NCBI GenBank assembly: GCA_009704225.1
Contig: WLEN01000062.1
Coordinates: 1-5,186, forward strand
From: Actinomycetota bacterium
GTDB taxonomy: Bacteria; Actinomycetota; Actinomycetes; Actinomycetales; Microbacteriaceae
Direction of reading: 5' to 3'
DNA length: 5,186 nt
The notes beneath the pieces were generated by a model. That model saw nothing but the letters and a program-made list of their open reading frames with translations. It did not search any database and was not told where the DNA came from. Made by a program: the position numbers and the translations under genes. This document shows, in pieces, positions 1 to 5,186 of this stretch (position 1 is its first letter; every line of letters begins with the position of its first letter).

Positions 1-332
1 ACCCGGGTCAAGAAACGGTGTCCAAGATTCACAACGTCGGGCACCCGCCGAGGCGACTCGTACGACTCCACCTCGACGGTTCGGATTCGGTATTTGTCGA
101 GGCGTCCGACCCCGTCTGGTCGGGGGGCGACCTGGTCGGTAAGGTCACCACTGCCGGATATCACTTCGAAGACGGTCCCGTGGCGCTCGCAGTCATCAAG
201 CGAAACGTGGACGTCACGGCATTGTTGACTGTCGTCCATGATGACCATCCGTTGACCGCCACCCAGCAGGTTCTCGTGCCACCCAGCGCGGGCGCTACCG
301 CCGCGGAGCGACTGCGTCCCAGTCGACCGTAA
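1..332 (+). CDS. ygfZ: YgfZ-type folate-binding protein, C-terminal part (5' end outside window)
   Basis: The reading frame is open from the left edge (first whole codon at 3) to TAA at 330-332, giving about 109 residues. It opens with PGQETVSKIHNVGHPPRRLV, which matches the YgfZ/GcvT-like signature K-G-C-Y-x-G-Q-E followed by the actinobacterial HNxGxPPRRLV stretch. The two leading bases AC could complete the signature tyrosine codon; the signature cysteine would lie just upstream, out of view. The rest (LHLDGSD, then GKVTTAGYHFEDGPVALAVIKRN) fits the C-terminal beta-barrel domain of the family. Characterised members bind tetrahydrofolate and help maintain or repair certain iron-sulfur enzymes, including MiaB, in the cytoplasm; here that role is inferred from family. 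A GTG at 18 is an internal valine codon, not the start. The 3' end overlaps the convergent methyltransferase gene by 38 bp, and I see no terminator between them. The family call is secure; the detailed role is not. Confidence 0.88.
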   Translation, partial: PGQETVSKIHNVGHPPRRLVRLHLDGSDSVFVEASDPVWSGGDLVGKVTTAGYHFEDGPVALAVIKRNVDVTALLTVVHDDHPLTATQQVLVPPSAGATAAERLRPSRP

Positions 333-1071
333 TCTCGCCGAGACGCCACGACGCAGCGGTTGCCTGAACCGGCCAACCTGAAGCCTTCATGGCCCGAACG
401 GCCGCCATCCATCGCTGCCTGGGCGAATAAACCTGCAACGGTGCAGAGAGCGTCCAATGATGATCGAGGTCCCTGAAGAACCGATGGATTTCTTCACCCT
501 CGACGTTTCGATGAATGAGCGCTTTGACCAAACGCTCGGCAGCAATGCTGGGCATTTCCATATCCGCTAGGCGAAGAGCGACAGTGAACGATTCGGGTCC
601 GTTCGCGCCGAGTGAAACCCACGTCGCCACGCGGCCGATTTCGTCGCAGGTTCCATCGAGGAAGATTCCGCCCGAGGAGAGCCGCGTTTGAATTCGCGCC
701 CAAATTTCGGTGACCTCCGACTCGTCGTATTGACGCAGCACGTTAAAGGCGCGAATGACGTCTGCGGTGCGATTCTCGGGAAGAGGAATTTCAAAACCGC
801 CACGGACGAACGAGACCCGATCGGTTGCGCTCGCTTGGGCACTCGATACTCGTTCGGGGTCAATTTCGACGCCGACCACGCGAAGTCCGGGCTGGACGGC
901 CGCAAGCCGGTCAGCCAATTCGAGCGTCGTGTGCGGCAGTGCTCCGTAACCGAGATCAACGACGAGTGGGTCGTGCATTGCGCGAAAACGCGGGTGACGA
1001 GACAACCATCGGTCTGCGCGCCGAAGGCGGTTCGTGCCCGTCGTTCCGCGGGTGATTCGTCCGACTACCAC
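295..1071 (-). CDS. Class I SAM-dependent methyltransferase, substrate unknown
   Basis: From GTG at 1071 this encodes 258 residues. The SAM-binding fold is visible: motif I is [10 protein letters not shown] at residues 37-46 (D39, G41, G43; the third glycine of the classic GxGxG is absent). An acidic strand end, [11 protein letters not shown] at 65-75, carries E69 and D71 for the ribose hydroxyls. A conserved-looking N-terminal stretch, [15 protein letters not shown], precedes the fold, and [14 protein letters not shown] lies where the post-motif strands are expected. No substrate-recognition domain is recognisable, so the substrate is not assigned. The frame continues upstream to an ATG at 1104, which would add 11 residues ([11 protein letters not shown]). 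I prefer the GTG because the ATG lies inside the mutase start region and has no Shine-Dalgarno, and because a -10-like TAGCCT at 1096-1091 would start RNA downstream of it. Another in-frame valine start is possible at 1065. The gene is divergent from gpm and convergent with ygfZ, so it is probably monocistronic. Confidence 0.85.
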   Translation of the reverse strand: MVVGRITRGTTGTNRLRRADRWLSRHPRFRAMHDPLVVDLGYGALPHTTLELADRLAAVQPGLRVVGVEIDPERVSSAQASATDRVSFVRGGFEIPLPENRTADVIRAFNVLRQYDESEVTEIWARIQTRLSSGGIFLDGTCDEIGRVATWVSLGANGPESFTVALRLADMEMPSIAAERLVKALIHRNVEGEEIHRFFRDLDHHWTLSAPLQVYSPRQRWMAAVRAMKASGWPVQATAASWRLGEITVDWDAVAPRR

Positions 1072-1089
1072 CCCACCATTCTGGCTCGT

Positions 1090-1095
1090 TAGGCT
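1090..1095 (+). promoter_or_regulatory. Candidate -10 box for gpmA (possible leaderless transcript)
   Basis: TAGGCT fits the actinobacterial -10 pattern TANNNT and lies seven bases before the ATG at 1103, so a transcript would begin on or next to the start codon. No convincing -35 hexamer is present about 17 bp upstream. This is a spacing-based inference; such hexamers arise by chance. Confidence 0.4.
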
Positions 1096-1096
1096 A
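1091..1096 (-). promoter_or_regulatory. Candidate -10 box for the methyltransferase gene
   Basis: Read on the - strand, 1096-1091 is TAGCCT, which also fits TANNNT. RNA would start near 1084-1082, giving a leader of about 11-13 nt before the GTG at 1071. It shares five of six base pairs with the gpmA -10 candidate on the other strand. No -35 is obvious. Confidence 0.33.
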
Positions 1097-1102
1097 ATGA
1101 AC

Positions 1103-1846
1103 ATGACTCACACGCTGATTTTGCTTCGTCACGGAAACTCGATCTGGAACCAGAAGAACCTTTTCACTGGCTGGGTTGACGTTCGGCTGTCGGAGCAGGG
1201 TGTGGCAGAGGCAACGCGTGCCGGGGAACTTCTCGCACAGAGCGGGCTGAAACCCGATGTTCTGTACACGAGCGTTCTGACCCGTGCAATTCAGACGGCG
1301 AACATCGCCCTCGACACCGCTGACCGTCTCTGGATTCCGGTGAAGCGATCCTGGCGACTCAATGAGCGTCACTACGGTGCTCTGCAAGGACTGGACAAGG
1401 CGCAGACCCTTGAAGAATTTGGGCCAGAACAGTTCCAATTGTGGCGTCGGTCGTTCGATGTTCCGCCGCCCGCTCTGGATGACAACTCAGAGTTTTCCCA
1501 GGCACACGATGAGCGATACGCCGATCTCGGCGCGGACCTTCCGCGCACAGAATCACTGTCTCTCGTCATTGACCGCATGCTTCCGTATTGGACGAGCGAT
1601 ATTGCTCCGGACATCCGTGCTGGAAAGACCGTGTTGATAACGGCCCATGGAAATTCGCTTCGGGCGCTCGTCAAACACCTCGATGGCATCAGTGACGACG
1701 CGATCGCCGAGTTGAATATCCCAACCGGAATTCCGCTGGTCTATCAGCTTGACGACACCTTGACACCCATCGGCGCGGGCGAATACTTGGACCCTGAGGC
1801 GGCGGCAGCCGGCGCGGCCGCCGTGGCGAACCAGGGGAAGAAGTAG
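1103..1846 (+). CDS. gpmA: 2,3-bisphosphoglycerate-dependent phosphoglycerate mutase
   Basis: This encodes the cytoplasmic glycolytic and gluconeogenic enzyme that interconverts 3- and 2-phosphoglycerate through a phosphohistidine. From ATG 1103 it has 247 residues, the normal size for the dPGM family. The phosphorylated histidine is in [10 protein letters not shown] (H10), followed by the family signature [18 protein letters not shown]. The proton-donor glutamate is E88 in [11 protein letters not shown], and the second catalytic histidine is H182 in [18 protein letters not shown] lid region rich in prolines and acids ([11 protein letters not shown]) is also typical. The protein ends in an alanine-rich tail ([16 protein letters not shown]). 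An in-frame ATG lies two codons upstream at 1097 and would give 249 residues. I favour 1103 because a -10-like TAGGCT at 1090-1095 would start the transcript at about 1102-1103, neither ATG has a convincing Shine-Dalgarno, and [11 protein letters not shown] fits the usual family start. Asn replaces the Glu of the more common RHGES; related actinobacterial mutases also have Asn here. Confidence 0.95.
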   Translation: MTHTLILLRHGNSIWNQKNLFTGWVDVRLSEQGVAEATRAGELLAQSGLKPDVLYTSVLTRAIQTANIALDTADRLWIPVKRSWRLNERHYGALQGLDKAQTLEEFGPEQFQLWRRSFDVPPPALDDNSEFSQAHDERYADLGADLPRTESLSLVIDRMLPYWTSDIAPDIRAGKTVLITAHGNSLRALVKHLDGISDDAIAELNIPTGIPLVYQLDDTLTPIGAGEYLDPEAAAAGAAAVANQGKK

Positions 1847-1853
1847 TGGCCTA

Positions 1854-2378
1854 CTAGCCCTCGGGGGTGGCGGACGGAGTTGCGGATGGAGTAACCACCG
1901 GCTCTGGAACAAACAACGACGGTGCATACGGAGCGTAAAGCTCGTAGGTACCGTCGAGCACGGGGATTGACATCATCACGCCATCTTGTCCGCCGTACTG
2001 AAAATAGATGTCGACGTATTGGCCGGCCTTGAGCGCAGTTCCGATCGCGATGGCTGGGTTGTCGTCAGCAAGTCCGACCTTGGTGAGGCCCTCGTTGGCG
2101 ATCACCGTGAGGTCGATTGGGGTGTCGGTCCGGAACTCAACGGTGAGGTACTGCACATTCGTCGTGTCATTGACAATCGTGGCGACAAGCGAAGCATCGC
2201 CCGACTCGTCGGTGATGACGAGCACGTTGCGCAATTGCAACCCACCGACGTTGACATTGAGTCCGTCGCCTGCCGAATAAGGCTTCAGAGTGGCGGAGTC
2301 GACAAAGATGCCGCATCCGGCGGTTCCCAGCAACAACGTTGCGGCGAGAGCGGTACTGGCAAGTGCGCGAATAGTCAC
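1854..2378 (-). CDS. Small secreted lipoprotein, LpqE-like
   Basis: From GTG 2378 this encodes 174 residues. The N-terminus is a lipoprotein signal peptide: R4, a hydrophobic alanine/leucine core at 5-18, and the lipobox-like TAGC with the lipidated cysteine at C22. The mature protein should be anchored to the outer face of the membrane. The body is beta-rich (LQLRNVLVITDESGDASLVATIVND, then YVDIYFQYGGQDGVMMSIPVLDG), and the tail is a low-complexity TPSATPSATPEG. The layout, with an early NVL strand, a middle LVATIVN strand and a late (V/S)MM(S)IPV strand, resembles mycobacterial LpqE. In Mycobacterium tuberculosis lpqE also lies divergent to carD, and that shared position supports the link. 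The biochemical role is unknown. A Shine-Dalgarno AAGGAT (2389-2384) five bases before the GTG fixes the start. Relatives are sometimes labelled DNA modification methylase in databases; nothing in this sequence supports that label. Confidence 0.85.
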   Translation of the reverse strand: MTIRALASTALAATLLLGTAGCGIFVDSATLKPYSAGDGLNVNVGGLQLRNVLVITDESGDASLVATIVNDTTNVQYLTVEFRTDTPIDLTVIANEGLTKVGLADDNPAIAIGTALKAGQYVDIYFQYGGQDGVMMSIPVLDGTYELYAPYAPSLFVPEPVVTPSATPSATPEG

Positions 2379-2383
2379 GACAA

Positions 2384-2389
2384 ATCCTT
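2384..2389 (-). promoter_or_regulatory. Ribosome binding site fixing the GTG start of the lipoprotein
   Basis: The - strand reads AAGGAT, then five bases, then GTG at 2378-2376. This is the only good Shine-Dalgarno near the signal peptide and decides the non-ATG start. Confidence 0.7.
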
Positions 2390-2416
2390 ATTGAGTGGGA
2401 GGGTAATTTCGTGACC

Positions 2417-2422
2417 AGTCTA
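2417..2422 (-). promoter_or_regulatory. Candidate -10 box for the lipoprotein gene
   Basis: The - strand reads TAGACT (TANNNT pattern), about 39 bp before the GTG, which would give a leader of roughly 30 nt containing the AAGGAT ribosome binding site. The expected -35 position falls in a GC-rich stretch with no recognisable hexamer. Confidence 0.35.
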
Positions 2423-2470
2423 GCGGAGTGGGCAACGGCGCCCGGCGGGAATATTCAAGGTGGTCGCCTG

Positions 2471-2479
2471 TGGTAAAAT
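2471..2479 (+). promoter_or_regulatory. Extended -10 promoter of carD
   Basis: TGGTAAAAT is an extended -10 (TG-n-TAAAAT, one mismatch from TATAAT) in an AT-rich patch that stands out from its GC-rich surroundings. Transcription would start at about 2485-2487, giving a leader of about 23 nt with the carD ribosome binding site. The -35 candidate at 2452-2457 (TATTCA, 16-bp spacer) is weak, as expected where an extended -10 carries the promoter. Confidence 0.6.
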
Positions 2480-2491
2480 TGAATTTCTGCT

Positions 2492-2498
2492 AAAGGAG
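2492..2498 (+). promoter_or_regulatory. Ribosome binding site of carD
   Basis: AAAGGAG lies ten bases before ATG 2509. It is the strongest Shine-Dalgarno in the window and agrees with the strong-looking promoter in suggesting high expression. Confidence 0.8.
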
Positions 2499-2508
2499 AA
2501 CCAACTAC

Positions 2509-2991
2509 ATGGCATTCAAAGTCGGCGAAACTGTCGTTTATCCCCACCACGGTGCGGCAAAGATTATCGCAATCACCACTCGTGATTTTCAGGGCGAACA
2601 GCAGAAATTCCTCAAGCTTCAGGTTTCTCAGAGCAACCTCGAAATCATGGTTCCCGAAAGCAAGGTCGAAGACGTCGGTGTTCGTGACGTCATTGACAAG
2701 GCCGGACTCAAACTCGTCTTTGGTGTCCTTCGCGACCCGATAGTCGAAGAGCCCGCTAACTGGTCTCGTCGGTACAAGGCAAACCTTGAAAAGCTCGCGT
2801 CAGGTGATGTCATCAAGGTGTCCGAGGTTGTCCGTGACCTGTGGCGTCGTGAACAAGATCGTGGATTGTCGGCGGGTGAAAAGCGCATGCTGGCAAAGGC
2901 CCGTCAGATTCTCATTTCGGAACTCGCCCTCGCCGAAAAGACGGATGAGGAACGCGCCTCGAACCGTCTCGACGAGGTCCTCGCCTCTTAA
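2509..2991 (+). CDS. carD: CarD/CdnL-family RNA polymerase-binding transcription regulator
   Basis: This 160-residue protein nearly matches the length of the 162-residue mycobacterial CarD. CarD binds the RNA polymerase beta subunit and the upstream edge of the transcription bubble, stabilising open complexes, notably at rRNA promoters. The N-terminal Tudor-like polymerase-interacting domain spans about 1-53, starting [17 protein letters not shown]. The helical DNA-binding domain follows, with W85 in [18 protein letters not shown] (the tryptophan that wedges into the bubble in Mycobacterium) and the hallmark [18 protein letters not shown]25, one of the polymerase-contact arginines known from Mycobacterium, is kept, but position 47 is Met where the mycobacterial protein has Arg. 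It is the first gene of a compact run: ispDF begins six bases after its stop. The start is set by AAAGGAG ten bases upstream. The identification is essentially certain. Confidence 0.97.
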   Translation: MAFKVGETVVYPHHGAAKIIAITTRDFQGEQQKFLKLQVSQSNLEIMVPESKVEDVGVRDVIDKAGLKLVFGVLRDPIVEEPANWSRRYKANLEKLASGDVIKVSEVVRDLWRREQDRGLSAGEKRMLAKARQILISELALAEKTDEERASNRLDEVLAS

Positions 2992-2997
2992 TCACCC

Positions 2998-4113
2998 ATG
3001 CCAACGGTCGGAATCGTCATCGTTGCGGCCGGTTCGGGCGTGAGGCTCGGACGCGGAATCCCCAAGGCGTTCGTCGACATTGATGGAACGACCATGCTCG
3101 CCAGAGCGCTCGACGTGGTGCGAGGCGTCAGCCCCACCGCGTTGGTCATCGCCGGCCCGCCCGCACACCTCGATGCCGTGAGGGCGATCGTTAACGATGC
3201 GGGAGTCACCGCAACGGTCGTTGCTGGCGGCGAAACTCGGACGGACAGCGTTCGACGTGCCATGGCGGTGATGCCGGGTGTCGATGTTGTGCTGATTCAC
3301 GATGTCGCTCGTTTTGGTGCACCGATTGACGTTTTCGACCGCGTCATTGCCTCTGTGGTGAAAACGAACGATGCCGCCGTTCCGGTCCTACCCGTCGCGG
3401 ACACCATCGTTGTCGCTGACGAAGGCATCGTGACGGAAAACACGGAGCGCGCGCGTCTCTATCGCGTGCAAACCCCGCAAGGCTTCCCTGGCGCGGGATA
3501 CGCCGCGGCGATCGCCGACACAATTGGGGACTTCACCGATGACGCGAGTATCTGGCGCGGAACTGGGGGAACCGTTCGGACGGTTGCCGGAGACGAACGT
3601 TCACACAAGATCACCGTCGAGGCAGACCTCGCGTCTCTGGCCGGGTCAATTCGGGTCGGACTCGGAACCGATACTCATGCGTTCGGCGATTCGGAACCGT
3701 TGTGGTTGGGTTGCCTCGAATGGCCAGGCGAAGCCGGCCTGTCCGGGCATTCTGACGGGGACGCTGTCGCCCATGCACTCTGTGACGCCCTGTTGTCTGG
3801 TGCGGGCCTCGGCGACATCGGCACGGTGTTCGGGACGGACGATCCCCGATATTCGGGTGCTCGCGGCGACGTGTTTCTTCGCGGGGTCCTCGACAAGCTC
3901 GCGGAAATTGGTTTGGCGCCCCGATCGGCGTCTGTTCAGATTGTAGGAAACCGACCGAAAATCGGGCCGAGACGAGTCGAAATCGAGCACACACTCACCG
4001 GCATCCTCGGAGCACCCGTCTCGGTCAGCGCGACAACAACCGACGGATTGGGCTTCACCGGTGAGGGCAAGGGAATCACCGCCATCGCGATCGCTCACGT
4101 CGCCGCACGATAA
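2998..4113 (+). CDS. ispDF: Bifunctional IspD/IspF enzyme of the MEP isoprenoid pathway
   Basis: This is a 371-residue fusion of two non-consecutive MEP-pathway enzymes. The IspD part (about 1-217) couples CTP to methylerythritol 4-phosphate. It shows AAGSGVRLGRGIPKAF (R16, K23), HDVAR (D102, R105), RVQTPQGF at 156-163, FTDDAS at 179-184 and K204 in HKITVEAD. The IspF part (about 218-371) makes the cyclic diphosphate MEcPP. It has metal ligands D225 and H227 in GTDTHAF and H259 in the HSDGDAVAHA block, then GDIGTVF and ATTTDGLGFTG. No linker domain separates them. Two motifs deviate: HDVARF instead of HDAARP in IspD, and GFTGEGKG instead of GFTGRGEG in IspF. The ATG follows the carD stop by six bases and has no Shine-Dalgarno, so translation is probably coupled to carD and transcription shared with it. 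All other catalytic residues I could place are present, so both halves are probably active. Confidence 0.96.
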   Translation: MPTVGIVIVAAGSGVRLGRGIPKAFVDIDGTTMLARALDVVRGVSPTALVIAGPPAHLDAVRAIVNDAGVTATVVAGGETRTDSVRRAMAVMPGVDVVLIHDVARFGAPIDVFDRVIASVVKTNDAAVPVLPVADTIVVADEGIVTENTERARLYRVQTPQGFPGAGYAAAIADTIGDFTDDASIWRGTGGTVRTVAGDERSHKITVEADLASLAGSIRVGLGTDTHAFGDSEPLWLGCLEWPGEAGLSGHSDGDAVAHALCDALLSGAGLGDIGTVFGTDDPRYSGARGDVFLRGVLDKLAEIGLAPRSASVQIVGNRPKIGPRRVEIEHTLTGILGAPVSVSATTTDGLGFTGEGKGITAIAIAHVAAR

Positions 4114-4120
4114 CGCTCGG

Positions 4121-4126
4121 TAACAT
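4121..4126 (+). promoter_or_regulatory. Candidate -10 box for a leaderless cysS transcript
   Basis: TAACAT fits TANNNT and ends six bases before the GTG at 4133, exactly where transcription should begin on the first base of the start codon. It lies in the 19-bp gap after ispDF. No clear -35 is visible. The inference rests on spacing and on the lack of a good Shine-Dalgarno for cysS. Confidence 0.4.
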
Positions 4127-4140
4127 GGGCAAGTGCCCAT
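4125..4140 (+). repeat. Perfect inverted repeat enclosing the cysS start codon
   Basis: ATGGGC (4125-4130) and GCCCAT (4135-4140) are perfect reverse complements around the four-base loop AAGT. In RNA this is a GC-rich 6-bp hairpin. The GTG start codon begins in the loop (4133-4134) and its last G is the first base of the 3' arm. The pairing is seen directly; any regulatory effect is inferred. Confidence 0.55.
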
Positions 4141-5186
4141 CCGTCTGTTCGATACCGTCTCGCAATCCTTGCGCGACTTCGAACCGCGTGTTCCCGGTCA
4201 GGTGGGTATCTACGTGTGTGGGCCGACGGTTCAGTCCGAACCGCACATCGGACACCTTCGCAGTGCTCTCGTTTACGACCTGTGGCGCCGTTGGTTAACG
4301 TACCGAGGTTTCACGGTGACGCTCGTTCGGAACGTCACCGACATCGACGACAAAATCTTGGCCGTGGCTGGAACCGAGGAATGGTGGGCGCTCGCAGCAC
4401 GAATTGAACGTGCGTTTGACACCGCAGCCGCGGCGCTGGGAATCCTGCCTCCGACCATTGAGCCGCGGGCGACCGGGCACATCGGGGACATGATCACGCT
4501 CATTTCTCGATTGATCGACCGCGGGCACGCCTACGCTGCCGCCGATGGTTCAGGGGATGTGTATTTCTCTGTCGCATCATGGTCTGATTACGGCCAACTG
4601 ACACGGCAGTCGCCCGACGAGGTCGAATCGGATGAGGCCAATTCCGAGCGAGGAAAGTTGGACCCGCGTGACTTCGCGCTCTGGAAAGGCCGTAAAGATT
4701 CCGAGCCGGCAACGGCATCGTGGGAATCCCCGTGGGGCCGTGGTCGACCCGGCTGGCACATTGAGTGTTCCGCCATGGCAACCCGCTATCTCGGGTCTGG
4801 GTTCGACATCCATGGCGGAGGGCTTGACCTCCGATTCCCACATCATGAAAACGAACTCGCACAGTCGCGCGCAGCCGGAGACGACTTTGCCACGACCTGG
4901 CTTCACAATGGGCTCGTCACGATGAACGGGCACAAGATGTCCAAGTCGGTCGGAAACGTGATGGGAGCAGAAGATTTGTTGTCGCAGACTGATTCGGCGA
5001 CGGCTCGATACTTTCTCCTCGCTCCGCACTATCGCTCAACGATGGACGTCCACGAAGGGTCGCTCGCGGAAGCCGCCGCGGCATGGGATCGAATTCGCGG
5101 GTTTGCTCGTCGGACCGCTGACCTCGTCACCGCCGCCCCCGAGGTACCTGACGCTTTCGCGGCCGCAATGGATGATGACCTCGCCG
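4133..5186 (+). CDS. cysS: Cysteinyl-tRNA synthetase, N-terminal 351 residues (3' end outside window)
   Basis: This is the class I synthetase that charges tRNA-Cys in the cytoplasm; about three quarters of the usual 460-480 residues are visible, with no stop before the right edge. The order of motifs is complete: [20 protein letters not shown] with HIGH at 38-41, [11 protein letters not shown] at 66-75, DFALWK at 180-185, and GWHIECSAM at 207-215. [18 protein letters not shown] covers 224-241, and the KMSKS loop is at 268-272 in [10 protein letters not shown]. The zinc ligands are C29, C212, H237 and E241, spaced as in Escherichia coli CysRS (28/209/234/238). The related mycothiol ligase MshC is disfavoured because CGPTV and PHIGHLR, rather than the MshC versions, are present and the gene follows ispDF. 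The start is GTG 4133: the frame has a stop at 4121-4123, and the nearby ATG at 4125 is out of frame. No good Shine-Dalgarno is present. Confidence 0.95.
   Translation, partial: MPIRLFDTVSQSLRDFEPRVPGQVGIYVCGPTVQSEPHIGHLRSALVYDLWRRWLTYRGFTVTLVRNVTDIDDKILAVAGTEEWWALAARIERAFDTAAAALGILPPTIEPRATGHIGDMITLISRLIDRGHAYAAADGSGDVYFSVASWSDYGQLTRQSPDEVESDEANSERGKLDPRDFALWKGRKDSEPATASWESPWGRGRPGWHIECSAMATRYLGSGFDIHGGGLDLRFPHHENELAQSRAAGDDFATTWLHNGLVTMNGHKMSKSVGNVMGAEDLLSQTDSATARYFLLAPHYRSTMDVHEGSLAEAAAAWDRIRGFARRTADLVTAAPEVPDAFAAAMDDDLA

Noticed and set aside
1065..1079. Four-codon upstream reading frame (ATG GTG GGG TGG TAG) on the - strand overlapping the methyltransferase GTG start
   Set aside because: It is too short to separate from chance and has no ribosome binding site.
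688..1092. Long + strand open frame (134 codons) opposite the methyltransferase gene
   Set aside because: It is antisense to a gene with clear SAM-binding motifs, lacks a recognisable domain, and is expected from codon bias in GC-rich DNA.
1800..1823. GC-rich stem (CGGCGGC with GCCGCCG, 10-base loop) near the gpmA 3' end, as a terminator
   Set aside because: It lies within codons for the alanine-rich tail, where GCG/GCC repeats give such stems by chance, and no T-tract follows on either strand.
1986..2414. + strand open frame of 142 codons opposite the lipoprotein
   Set aside because: The - strand frame has a signal peptide, lipobox and ribosome binding site; the + strand frame has none of these.
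2453..2484. ATTCAA ... TTGAAT inverted repeat flanking the carD -10, and the 8-bp palindrome GAATATTC at 2449-2456, as an operator
   Set aside because: The 6-bp arms with a 20-bp spacer and the 8-bp palindrome match no operator I can name, and AT-rich words are expected in a promoter.
3611..4140. Long - strand open frames (127 and 164 codons) opposite the IspF domain
   Set aside because: They mirror a conserved coding sequence, their residue make-up is Arg/Pro-rich without a motif, and no start signal is present.
4133..5186. Mycothiol ligase MshC as an alternative identity for the class I synthetase
   Set aside because: The CGPTV and PHIGHLR forms of the motifs and the position after ispDF are those of CysRS.
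1..5186. Defence island, prophage, integrative element or other accessory system
   Set aside because: All genes are conserved housekeeping or lineage-core genes in a known order, with no integrase, transposase, direct repeats, tRNA or sharp compositional change visible.

Overview
The window looks like an ordinary housekeeping segment of an actinobacterial chromosome, most likely from the Microbacteriaceae or a close relative. The reasons are the order gpm / small lipoprotein / carD / ispDF / cysS, a CarD very close to the mycobacterial protein, a fused ispDF gene, and moderately high GC (roughly the high 50s by eye, not computed). That GC is lower than in many soil Microbacteriaceae and could fit an aquatic or smaller-genome lineage; this is inference only.

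Layout, left to right. (1) Bases 1-332: the 3' end of a ygfZ-type folate-binding protein gene, + strand, cut by the left edge. (2) Bases 295-1071: a class I SAM-dependent methyltransferase of unknown substrate on the - strand; its tail overlaps the ygfZ tail by 38 bp. (3) Bases 1103-1846: the glycolytic phosphoglycerate mutase gene on the + strand, divergent from the methyltransferase. Both may be driven by overlapping -10 elements inside one near-palindrome at 1089-1097. (4) Bases 1854-2378: a small LpqE-like lipoprotein gene on the - strand, ending only 7 bp from the mutase stop. (5) Bases 2379-2508: a 130-bp divergent regulatory region with the best promoter in the window (extended -10) and a clear ribosome binding site for carD. 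(6) Bases 2509-2991 carD, 2998-4113 ispDF, and 4133-beyond 5186 cysS, all on the + strand and tightly packed. This is the conserved carD-ispD-ispF-cysS cluster also seen in Mycobacterium, where lpqE likewise lies divergent to carD.

Functionally, the right half joins a global RNA polymerase regulator (CarD), two steps of the MEP isoprenoid pathway (IspD and IspF in one polypeptide) and cysteinyl-tRNA synthetase. The left half holds central carbon metabolism, an iron-sulfur/folate-associated maintenance protein and an uncharacterised methyltransferase. I saw no mobile element, CRISPR array, tRNA, rRNA, toxin-antitoxin pair or defence system, and nothing that amounts to an undescribed multi-gene system. 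No stretch over about 130 bp lacks a gene.

The points worth a second look are local. The cysS GTG start lies inside a perfect 6-bp hairpin and a -10-like box is placed for a leaderless transcript. The IspF domain has a charge swap in its conserved GFTGRGEG motif. CarD has Met where the mycobacterial protein has the polymerase-contacting Arg47. The mutase and methyltransferase seem to share overlapping -10 boxes.
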